A stretch of 64,000 nucleotides of DNA from an uncultured Lachnospiraceae bacterium. Its GTDB lineage: Bacteria > Bacillota > Clostridia > Lachnospirales > Lachnospiraceae. The stretch spans positions 28,363 to 92,362 of the forward strand of contig CAKRJH010000011.1 in the NCBI GenBank assembly GCA_934351255.1. The letters are read 5' to 3'. Every line of letters starts with the position of its first letter. Position 1 is the stretch's first letter. The position numbers and the translations under genes are program-made. This document shows, in pieces, positions 1 through 7,087 of this stretch. The notes below the pieces were generated by a model. The model had not been told where the DNA came from and did not search any database. It saw only the letters and a program-made list of their open reading frames with translations.

Positions 1-621
1 TCCGTACCGGATTCCGAACTTCTTCATCTGACACCCCGCGAGGAGGACGATGAACTGGAATCTTCTTCTAATAAAATGCGTAACCCGATCTTCCAGGCAG
101 GAAGCACTGAAAACAGCGAAGCGGAAGAGGCTGCACTGGACCGTGCCAAACGTATGAAGATCAATGTCAAGTCCATTGACAATAACACGGCAGATATTGA
201 GCGTCATTCCAAAAAAGATAAATCCATTCCAAAACAGAAAGTGGAATTAAACAGCGGAAAGGTCATCGGTGTCGCCATTGTCGCTTTGATTACCTGCCCG
301 ATCTGGCTGTGTATTCTGGGCGTAATCCTGGGATTCCTGGTTTTGGTGGCCGCTCTCAGCGTTGCACTGGCCGTGGGAACCGTGGTTGCCATCATTTCCT
401 CAGTAGCCTGTGTGGCCATGGGAATTTTTGTCCTGATCAACTCACAGATTGGCAACGCCCTTTTTGCAATCGGAACCGGATTGATCCTGTTCCCTGCTTC
501 CTTTGTGATCCTCTGGCTCGCAAAATATCTGTTTACCAGAAGCCTGCCAAATGTGTATCACAATATCCGATTACTCCTGCGCTCTGTCAAACACAAGATC
601 ACAGAATTTGCAGCAGAGTAA
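1..621 (+). CDS. DUF1700-like multi-pass membrane protein (5' end outside window)
   Basis: The reading frame is open from the first base of the window, so the true start lies upstream; an in-frame ATG at 76 is probably internal. The visible part has a charged N-terminal stretch (rich in E, D, S and K) followed by three or four hydrophobic segments between about 240 and 540 and a short basic tail. This architecture, followed directly by a DUF4097-like gene, is that of DUF1700/HAAS membrane proteins, which in Firmicutes usually sit in a padR-DUF1700-DUF4097 operon. The PadR regulator would be off the left edge. The family assignment rests on layout and neighbour rather than on a diagnostic motif. 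The biochemical role is unknown. Confidence 0.6.
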   Translation, partial: SVPDSELLHLTPREEDDELESSSNKMRNPIFQAGSTENSEAEEAALDRAKRMKINVKSIDNNTADIERHSKKDKSIPKQKVELNSGKVIGVAIVALITCPIWLCILGVILGFLVLVAALSVALAVGTVVAIISSVACVAMGIFVLINSQIGNALFAIGTGLILFPASFVILWLAKYLFTRSLPNVYHNIRLLLRSVKHKITEFAAE

Positions 622-699
622 ACAATAATCTTCACGCATTGCAGGCGGGATTATTGTCATGAATGACAACATGCACTTCGTGCAGGATTGGAGAAAGAC

Positions 700-1344
700 A
701 TGGTAAAAAAAGAAGTTAATTTTAAATTGATCTTAGTCATCATCGCAGCCATTGGTTTTGTATTATTCTGCGTTGGTGCCATCATGGGCGGCCGCCTTTC
801 AAATATTCCGGCCTCCTTCAAACAGGATGCTCTTCCGGCTGGTGCAGAGCCATTGCTCCAGGACGATCAGAATATGGATTCTGCCGATTATATCAATACG
901 ATCCACGCAGTAGAGTTAAATCTCATTCACAGCGACCTGACGATCAAAATCGGAAAAGTATTTGATATCTCCGGAACAGGTGCTTGCGATGCCTACGTCA
1001 AGGACGGAGTTCTCTATGCCGGTGCCGGTGATACTACATACAGTCTGGGCGGAGTCACTCTGGACTCTTCCAAGGTCTGCGGATACGGTAAATACGTCCT
1101 GACGATCCCGGACTCTGCTGAACTCAGATATGTCAAGATCAACACAAAAGGATGCAACATCGACGGAGATGGCCTGAAGGCAGATAACATCGAGATTCAC
1201 AATACCCGCGGTATTTCATTGAAATCCTGCAAGATGGATCTGGATTATATCATTGCCAACAACAAATGTATCATGGACAATGCAGGAAAGGTTAACACCC
1301 CGGTTCACGCATACGGCGAACCAAAATACAACGTGAACCAGTAA
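700..1344 (+). CDS. DUF4097-like membrane-anchored beta-helix protein
   Basis: A 214-residue protein with one N-terminal membrane anchor (about residues 8-30, LILVIIAAIGFVLFC) and an extracellular part rich in short beta strands with repeated D, N and G turns. This is the pattern of the DUF4097/DUF4098 putative adhesin fold. I chose ATG at 700 because GGAG lies 6 nt upstream; the TTG at 688 would put that ribosome binding site inside the gene. It follows the DUF1700-like gene by 78 nt and ends in a strong terminator, so the two form the end of an operon. The function in this family is not established; envelope-stress sensing is an inference from paired PadR regulators. Confidence 0.6.
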   Translation: MVKKEVNFKLILVIIAAIGFVLFCVGAIMGGRLSNIPASFKQDALPAGAEPLLQDDQNMDSADYINTIHAVELNLIHSDLTIKIGKVFDISGTGACDAYVKDGVLYAGAGDTTYSLGGVTLDSSKVCGYGKYVLTIPDSAELRYVKINTKGCNIDGDGLKADNIEIHNTRGISLKSCKMDLDYIIANNKCIMDNAGKVNTPVHAYGEPKYNVNQ

Positions 1345-1374
1345 GAATCCGTTACATCATATCTTGAAAAAACC

Positions 1375-1417
1375 AAAAGGTACCTGTCACAATTCACCCT
1401 GTGACAGGTACCTTTTT
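1375..1417. terminator. Bidirectional intrinsic terminator
   Basis: A 16-bp perfect inverted repeat (AAAAGGTACCTGTCAC / GTGACAGGTACCTTTT) with a 10-nt loop is followed by a T run on the plus strand and preceded by an A run that gives T's on the minus strand. It separates the plus-strand DUF1700/DUF4097 pair from the convergent trmL gene. Confidence 0.9.
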
Positions 1418-1501
1418 ACGTTTCTGCTTCTCTATCGTCCGCTTCTTGCAGTCGTTCTCCGTGATTCTTAGCGTGAACGGTACAAACGGGTAATCATGTT
1501 T

Positions 1502-2005
1502 CTATTCTTTCCAGTGCAGCCGGTGAAGATTTCCTTCCATCTGCATCTGCATAAAATCATGCTGTCGCAACGCCTCATACAATACGATGGCCACCGAATT
1601 GGACAGATTCAGAGAACGGATATGTTCATTCATCGGAATCCGGATCGCTGTCTTCTCATGCTCGATCAAAATCTCCTCCGGAATACCCGCACTCTCCTTA
1701 CCAAACATAATGTAAGCATTCTCCGGATACTGCACCTGCGCATAGCTCTGTCTGGCCTTCGTCGTGGCCATATAGAGACACTGTCTGGCATCGGGATTCT
1801 GTTCCAGAAAATCCTCATAACAGTCATATACAGTCACATCCAGATTCTTCCAGTAATCCAGCCCAGCTCTCTTGAGCATCTTGTCATTGATCCGAAATCC
1901 CATCGGCTCGATCAAATGCAGCCGGGTTCCCGTCGCACAACAGGTTCTTCCGATATTTCCGGTATTGGCCGGCATCTCCGGCTCCAGTAAAACAATATTT
2001 AACAT
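1502..2005 (-). CDS. trmL: tRNA (cytidine(34)-2'-O)-methyltransferase TrmL
   Basis: A 167-residue SPOUT (SpoU/TrmH superfamily) methyltransferase that 2'-O-methylates the wobble base of tRNA-Leu isoacceptors using S-adenosylmethionine. The N-terminal motif LLEPEMPANTGNIGRTC and the C-terminal knot motifs (IMFGKESAGIPEEIL, then IPMNEHIRSLNLSNSVAI) are diagnostic and full length for the YibK/TrmL family. It is the last gene of the long minus-strand block and ends before the bidirectional terminator. The start overlaps the end of a 40-codon open extension of the upstream HypE-like frame. Confidence 0.95.
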   Translation of the reverse strand: MLNIVLLEPEMPANTGNIGRTCCATGTRLHLIEPMGFRINDKMLKRAGLDYWKNLDVTVYDCYEDFLEQNPDARQCLYMATTKARQSYAQVQYPENAYIMFGKESAGIPEEILIEHEKTAIRIPMNEHIRSLNLSNSVAIVLYEALRQHDFMQMQMEGNLHRLHWKE

Positions 2006-2121
2006 CTCTTCTGCCTCTCTGCATATTCCCGGAACAAAATGTCTTCCGTGCTCCCCACACGATCAGCCGTGTTTTCAGACACTTTCCACACTTTGTATAT
2101 CTCATCTGTGATTTTCGGGGT
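1999..2121 (-). other. 40-codon in-frame open extension after the HypE-like stop codon
   Basis: The frame of the upstream HypE/PurM-like gene stays open for 40 codons after its TAA at 2122-2124, and ends in a TAA that overlaps the trmL start by 7 nt. The extension restates the end of the upstream protein: the gene ends DTDEIYKILD and the extension begins TPKITDEIYKVWK. No ribosome binding site and ATG are seen inside. It may be the lost C-terminus of an originally longer protein or a decayed short duplication. Expression is unproven. Confidence 0.35.
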
Positions 2122-3114
2122 TTAGTCCAGTATTTTGTAAATCTCGTCCGTATCGGCCGGTTCAAGATAACGGATCTCCGCCGCATTGCGTAAGATCCGG
2201 TCATTACCGGATGTAGCGCGGCCGATCACCACCGCCGGTATTCCCACGGTACGAAGCAGGTCAACCAGTTGATTTCCGGACGGTGTTCCGATCAAAAGTG
2301 CACCCCCGCTGAGAAGTTGATACGGATTGATTCCGAAGACTTCGCAGACTTCGATCGTCTCCTGACGGACAGGAATCTTCTGAAGGTCTGCATCGATCCC
2401 TGTACCTCCGGCCTCGCCAATCTCCCAGAGCCCTCCGAAGACACCGCCCTCTCCCAAAGGCATCACCGCATGAATCCCAAGTTCCTGCGCATGCGTCCAC
2501 AGGCAGTCCGCCTCCACGCTGATGTCCATCTCCTCCTGCGTCTCACGCACGGAATCCAGAAGTTCCACGGGAAGTCTCTGCTCCAGCTCACTGCTTCTGG
2601 CTTCCACAATGCGCAGTGCCCCTTCTGTAGCCATATATCCGGTCATTACCAGATCATCTCCCGCGAGGAGTCCGCAAGGCTGAGCATTCGTTTCTGTCTC
2701 CGCGTGAGCACTGACATGCAGCAGTGGACTGGACACAATTGCCGCCGAATGCACCTCCATATCCATCAGATCGATCCCGTGCTGTTCACAGAGCGATTCC
2801 AATATCTTCACCAGATTCTTTAACTTGATCTCCCGGATGCTCTCCGGAAGCCAGAGATCCGCGGTAATACCTACCGGTCTTCCTCCACAGGCAAGTACCC
2901 GGTTCAATGCTCCATAAAATCCAAAATATCCAATTTGCGAAATGCGGCCATACAGACTGTATGTGCAGCAGATACTCTGCGTCTTTCCGTCCTCGCCGAT
3001 CCGGCAGCCTCCGCGGCCGATCCCCGGTCTGGACAGCACAGCATCCTGACGATGTCCGATCTGTTTGAGTACCGTCCGTTTCCGGATCGTTTCAGGCAGT
3101 CTTCCTGTATTCAT
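2122..3114 (-). CDS. AIR-synthase-related (HypE/PurM-like) protein
   Basis: A 330-residue protein of the PurM/HypE ATP-binding superfamily. It shows the N-terminal GRLPETIRKRTVLKQIG segment, a glycine-rich GGRPVGITADLWLP strand in place of the usual active-site loop, and a C-terminal PurM-like domain with LLSGGALLIG. HypE proteins dehydrate thiocarbamoyl to cyanide for [NiFe]-hydrogenase maturation through a C-terminal Cys; this protein ends ADTDEIYKILD without that PRIC-type tail, so a HypE reaction should not be assumed. No hydrogenase genes are nearby. It starts 2 nt after vanW ends. Clostridia commonly carry this stand-alone relative with unknown substrate. Confidence 0.7.
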   Translation of the reverse strand: MNTGRLPETIRKRTVLKQIGHRQDAVLSRPGIGRGGCRIGEDGKTQSICCTYSLYGRISQIGYFGFYGALNRVLACGGRPVGITADLWLPESIREIKLKNLVKILESLCEQHGIDLMDMEVHSAAIVSSPLLHVSAHAETETNAQPCGLLAGDDLVMTGYMATEGALRIVEARSSELEQRLPVELLDSVRETQEEMDISVEADCLWTHAQELGIHAVMPLGEGGVFGGLWEIGEAGGTGIDADLQKIPVRQETIEVCEVFGINPYQLLSGGALLIGTPSGNQLVDLLRTVGIPAVVIGRATSGNDRILRNAAEIRYLEPADTDEIYKILD

Positions 3115-3116
3115 GA

Positions 3117-4553
3117 CTATTGTTCGTCCTCTCTCTTGCTATCATCCTCGCTGTCCTCTTTGGTGTCTTCCTCCTCAGCCGCCTTTTCTTTCTTCTTGGT
3201 GCCCTTGGTGACATACCTCGGTGCTGCCGCATAATAGCTGGTATTTAATAAGATCTTATCCGTCTGCACACCATCCACAGACACGATCTTCCACAGTTTG
3301 GCTTCGTACCCGGTGTGTGCTTCCTGGGTCACTTCCTGATATCCCTTTGGAAGGGTATTGTCCTTGGTCACCACATCCTTGCCCGGTTCGATCGTCTTGA
3401 TGATCTCCGGCTCAAAAGAGATCGTGCGGTTCTCGTCGCGCTCATCCTTGCCGTAGATCGTAAAATGAATATATCCGCCCTCTGCGCTTCCAAAGATGAA
3501 CACAGGGTATGACAGATTGTTTTTGAATTTGAGATCCTTGTAATCTCCGGCGATCGCCGCATCTCTGGAAACCGGCACATAGGAAACCTTCATCGAATGA
3601 GGAGCACGCTCCACCACTTCCAGTTCGGCATTGATCACTGCATTGTAAAGGGTAGTAGCCACCTGACAGACTCCTCCTCCAACGCCTTCCACTACCTTGC
3701 CCTGGGCATACTCGGAAGCCGCCTTATAGCCATTGGCCTCCGTTCTGTCCTTGATCACCTCCACGGTAGAGAATGTCTCCCCGGGCATCAACATGGTGCC
3801 ATTGATATAGCCTGCTGCCACCTGCAGATTGGTGCATCTTGCCGTCAGATATGTCGCATAACTGGTCGTAAACGTCCCCAGCACATCCCGGCACTCCCGG
3901 ATTTGTGCCTGCGTAAATGCCGGCTGTTTCTCCTTGACGACGCAGTTAACCGTGATCGCATCTGCCTCAGGCTGTTCCTGAAATGCCTCAAAGGCCTGCC
4001 TGATCGTCTCGGCCACCTGCAGCTTCATCCCAACACGGGACTTGGTCGCCACCAGCGATCCGTTCTTGAAGACCAGTCTCGATTTCTTTTCTTTGCGGTT
4101 GTATATGGAGACATTTTCCTTCAGATACCGGCTGGCCGTCTGCTCATCCATGGTAGCACGCAGTTCCAGGTTCTCCTTGCCCTGCGCCGCACGGTCAAGC
4201 TGCTTCATCCGCTTGAACAGACTGCCCTGCTTGCCAATATTCATGGCCCTGGCTGCCAGTCCCTTTGTGACATACTGCACGCCTATGGCTGCACCGGTCA
4301 CTGTCACCTGATGCCTGCCGGCCACCAGCGTAATCTTTTTATTCTGCTGTTTCTTTACATAATCCTGTACTGCCTGATCTGCCTGCTTCTGTGTCATACC
4401 GCTGACATCCACCGCACCGATCTTCACTCCATCGGTAATATGGTCATGATCCAGGATATCGTGTTTGCCAAGCACAGCCAGACCCACGATAATGCACACA
4501 ATCGCAAAAAGTCCTCCCAGATAGAGGATCATTAATTTCTTATTCTTACTCAT
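3117..4553 (-). CDS. VanW-family membrane-anchored wall protein
   Basis: A 478-residue protein with an N-terminal membrane helix (about residues 8-28), a PG_binding_4-type region (about 50-200), and a VanW domain in the C-terminal half marked by GETFSTVEVIKDRTEANGY and GVGGGVCQVATTLYNA. The last 30 residues are a charged K/E/D tail. VanW domains occur in vancomycin-resistance operons but most members, including this one, are not near van genes; the family is thought to act at the cell wall and has no proven reaction. It sits between a 35-residue membrane peptide and the HypE-like gene in the same orientation. Confidence 0.85.
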   Translation of the reverse strand: MSKNKKLMILYLGGLFAIVCIIVGLAVLGKHDILDHDHITDGVKIGAVDVSGMTQKQADQAVQDYVKKQQNKKITLVAGRHQVTVTGAAIGVQYVTKGLAARAMNIGKQGSLFKRMKQLDRAAQGKENLELRATMDEQTASRYLKENVSIYNRKEKKSRLVFKNGSLVATKSRVGMKLQVAETIRQAFEAFQEQPEADAITVNCVVKEKQPAFTQAQIRECRDVLGTFTTSYATYLTARCTNLQVAAGYINGTMLMPGETFSTVEVIKDRTEANGYKAASEYAQGKVVEGVGGGVCQVATTLYNAVINAELEVVERAPHSMKVSYVPVSRDAAIAGDYKDLKFKNNLSYPVFIFGSAEGGYIHFTIYGKDERDENRTISFEPEIIKTIEPGKDVVTKDNTLPKGYQEVTQEAHTGYEAKLWKIVSVDGVQTDKILLNTSYYAAAPRYVTKGTKKKEKAAEEEDTKEDSEDDSKREDEQ

Positions 4554-4577
4554 ACTCTCTTTCTTTCCTGTGACATC

Positions 4578-4685
4578 TTAATATGAGAATGCCCCCAGAA
4601 CCATCGGGATCACCATCGCCAACACCACAATAATGCAGATTACTGCTGCCATTTTTTTCTGATTTTTGCGCTTAAAAAAGTTCAT
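4578..4685 (-). CDS. 35-residue single-pass membrane peptide
   Basis: A short gene found by direct reading: ATG at 4685, stop at 4578, preceded by an AAGGAG ribosome binding site. The product has a basic N-terminus (FFKRKNQKK) followed by one hydrophobic helix (AAVICIIVVLAMVIPMVLGA), giving an inside-positive single-pass peptide. It lies 24 nt before vanW and 18 nt after the radical SAM gene, so it is part of the same transcription unit. I do not recognise a named family. Its position suggests an accessory to a membrane process, but that is only inference. Confidence 0.7.
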   Translation of the reverse strand: MNFFKRKNQKKMAAVICIIVVLAMVIPMVLGAFSY

Positions 4686-4703
4686 ATTATATTCTCTCCT
4701 TCG

Positions 4704-6512
4704 TCAATTTACATTGTTTTGTTTATTGTATGCTGTTTCCAAAATGCAGTCAAGGGGAACCGGAACACTCCTGGCCTGATAATCCAGGGGATTCCGGCTC
4801 TGATAATCAAACAGGATCCACTGGTCCTTCCTCTCCCATCTGCCGTGACGGATCCCCTCCGGCAGATTCCAGTGAAAATGTTCCAGATGAGTCATTCTGC
4901 TGCACTGTTTTCCATCATATTTCTCATATCCGGGCAGATACCGCTGCCGTCTGGCCTCGTCCTGATAAAATGAGCGAATGCATTCCTTGTCCTCACCACT
5001 GTGTACTGACCATGCCTGCAGGAACTCCGGAAGTTTTTTGACTTTCTCTCTGGCATAGAGATCATACAGCATCAGCTCACGAAGCAATTCCAGATTCAGT
5101 CCATCCGGCGACCACTGTATTGCATAATCAAACAGTATCTCATACTGAGCCATTCTCGACACACTTTTCCGATCCCAGCCGCACTCATGATAGTAGTCAC
5201 CAAGCGACTGAAAAAACAGAAACGGCCGGGTCGCCTGACCGATCAGATAGGGCAGACTGGCCTGATACTGCATGCTGTTATAATATCGCTCTACCATATC
5301 TTCGATGCGTTTGAGTTTCTGGACATCCCCATATCCCAGCCATTTGGTCGACAATACTTCATATGGAGGATTCTGCTGGTACGCGATCCCATGAAGTTCT
5401 CTCTCCCGGTGCATGGGAGACCCGGTCAGCACCTTCAGAAAACCAAGCTGCAACTGATCCGGCTGCATCGAATAGACTTCATCAAAAGAATGCCCAAATG
5501 AGTCGTAGTCCTCCCATGGAAGACCTGCGATCAGATCCAGATGCTGATGGATATTGGCGCCTGCATGAATCGCCGCCACTTTTTGTTTCAGGCTGTCCAG
5601 ATTCGTTCTTCGGTAGATTGCCTCGATGGTCTTTGGATTGGTCGTCTGCACACCGATCTCAAACTGCACCAGTCCCGGACGGAACTGTCTTACATAGGCA
5701 ATTTCTTCTTCTGTCAACAGATCTGCAGACAGTTCAAAATGAAAATTGGTGATGCCATTATCATGCTCAAAAATATATTTCCATATACCCATCGTATGTT
5801 CTGTGCTGCAGTTAAACGTTCGATCCACAAATTTAACCTGCGGCACCCGGTGATCCAGGAAAAACTGCAGTTCCTTCTCCACCAGAGACAGACTGCGGAA
5901 ACGCACCTTTTTCTCGACCGAGGACAGACAATAGCTGCATCCGTAAGGACATCCTCTGCTGGTCTCATAATAGACGATCCGATGATCCATATCATCGATC
6001 CGGTCCGGATACGGGAATACCAGTTCATCCAGATCCAGAAGAGGTCTGTCCGGATTTTGGGACACACCTCCGTCTTTCTTATATGTAATACCCCGGATGT
6101 CATCATACGTCCCTTCACCCCGGAACACCTGAACCACCTCCAGAAAGGTTTCCTCTCCCTCTCCCCGCATCACACCGTCCGCCCACTCATGTTCGCGCAA
6201 AAACTGCGATGCATCATAGCTTACCTCCGGGCCGCCCACCCAGATCGGAACCTCCGGCAGGATCTGGCGAAGCTGCGCCGCCACGATCTCCACAAACGAA
6301 ATATTCCAGATATAACAGGAAAAGGCCATGAAATCCGGCCGGCGTTCAAAGATGTCACTGACCACCCAGGACGCATCCTGATTGATCGTATACTCACAGA
6401 TCTCTAACTCCTCTGCCGGCACTCCATGGGCCCTGGCATAACTCTCTAAACTGTAGACTCCCAGATTGGAATGTATATATTTGGCATTGACCGCGATCAA
6501 TAATCCTCTCAT
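4704..6512 (-). CDS. B12-binding-domain radical SAM protein (DUF4080 type)
   Basis: A 602-residue protein. The N-terminal 130 residues resemble a cobalamin-binding Rossmann domain (start RGLLIAVNAKYIHSNLGVYS, later PIWVGGPEVSY). A radical SAM core follows with the 4Fe-4S motif CPYGCSYC near residue 190 and the FVDRTFNC and GLPWEDYDSF elements. The C-terminal 150 residues match the layout of DUF4080. ATG at 6512 is preferred because AGGTG lies 7 nt upstream; a GTG at 6521 is the alternative. Related B12-radical SAM enzymes methylate or rearrange unactivated carbons, or modify tRNA; the substrate here is unknown. It starts 15 nt after the small Cys-rich gene. Confidence 0.85.
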   Translation of the reverse strand: MRGLLIAVNAKYIHSNLGVYSLESYARAHGVPAEELEICEYTINQDASWVVSDIFERRPDFMAFSCYIWNISFVEIVAAQLRQILPEVPIWVGGPEVSYDASQFLREHEWADGVMRGEGEETFLEVVQVFRGEGTYDDIRGITYKKDGGVSQNPDRPLLDLDELVFPYPDRIDDMDHRIVYYETSRGCPYGCSYCLSSVEKKVRFRSLSLVEKELQFFLDHRVPQVKFVDRTFNCSTEHTMGIWKYIFEHDNGITNFHFELSADLLTEEEIAYVRQFRPGLVQFEIGVQTTNPKTIEAIYRRTNLDSLKQKVAAIHAGANIHQHLDLIAGLPWEDYDSFGHSFDEVYSMQPDQLQLGFLKVLTGSPMHRERELHGIAYQQNPPYEVLSTKWLGYGDVQKLKRIEDMVERYYNSMQYQASLPYLIGQATRPFLFFQSLGDYYHECGWDRKSVSRMAQYEILFDYAIQWSPDGLNLELLRELMLYDLYAREKVKKLPEFLQAWSVHSGEDKECIRSFYQDEARRQRYLPGYEKYDGKQCSRMTHLEHFHWNLPEGIRHGRWERKDQWILFDYQSRNPLDYQARSVPVPLDCILETAYNKQNNVN

Positions 6513-6527
6513 CCATCTCACCTCTTC

Positions 6528-6767
6528 TCAGGGTTCATACCACTTGGCACCGGCGTCCAGTGTCTCCGGAGCCGCCTTGAAATATGGACACTGTGCCTCC
6601 TGTTCGCAGGACCCGGCAAGTGCGTGGCGGCATACCATCCGGTTTTTGTGATAGGTGTGGATCACCCCTCCGGTATCCTCCGCCAGATACTCCACCGGCA
6701 TCAGACAATGATACATATCCACCGGACAATACGATTCCACAAGCCAGATCCTGGTCTCCTCGCTCAT
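6528..6767 (-). CDS. Small cysteine-rich protein of unknown function
   Basis: A 79-residue soluble protein with five cysteines and several histidines, spaced C-x6-C in the first third and C-x7-C-x5-C in the second half (VCRHALAGSCEQEAQCPYF). The spacing suggests a zinc or iron-sulfur site, but no named family is recognised. It lies 20 nt downstream of another unknown small gene and 15 nt upstream of the B12-type radical SAM gene, all on the minus strand. A link to the radical SAM enzyme is conceivable but unsupported beyond adjacency. Confidence 0.65.
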   Translation of the reverse strand: MSEETRIWLVESYCPVDMYHCLMPVEYLAEDTGGVIHTYHKNRMVCRHALAGSCEQEAQCPYFKAAPETLDAGAKWYEP

Positions 6768-6787
6768 GCCTCTCTCCCCTTTCTGCG

Positions 6788-7087
6788 TCAGAACATCCCT
6801 TCAAACGGGTGCTTGTGATATTGCTGCCACTGATCCTTCCTGTCTTCATACTGTTTGCAGATCCAGTCATAGGCCTGATCCAGTCCCTCCTCGTCGAAGG
6901 AAAACGCCTGCTTGGTCTTCTGCTCCTCCGGCGTCTTCTCAAAACAGAATGGCTCCGGCCAGACCACTGCGCTCAGGCCCTCGTCCTCATGCCAGATCTG
7001 ATAGCGCATTCCCTGAAAGCTTGCCTTATGCACCGCATCCTTGCGGTAAAAACTTTTTACATCATAGATTGACTTGCGACTGTTCAT
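6788..7087 (-). CDS. Conserved small protein of unknown function
   Basis: A 99-residue, acidic and aromatic-rich soluble protein with no recognised domain (WPEPFCFEKTPEEQKT, YDWICKQYEDRKDQWQQYH). ATG at 7087 is chosen over GTG at 7090 because AGGAGG sits 5 nt before the ATG. The gene overlaps the end of the upstream pyruvyl-transferase fusion by 26 nt, so its translation is probably coupled to that gene. Function unknown. Confidence 0.65.
   Translation of the reverse strand: MNSRKSIYDVKSFYRKDAVHKASFQGMRYQIWHEDEGLSAVVWPEPFCFEKTPEEQKTKQAFSFDEEGLDQAYDWICKQYEDRKDQWQQYHKHPFEGMF

Noticed and set aside
3117..4553. Vancomycin resistance gene (VanW name)
   Set aside because: No vanA/B-type ligase, VanX, VanH or VanRS is nearby; VanW domains are widespread in wall proteins of Firmicutes.
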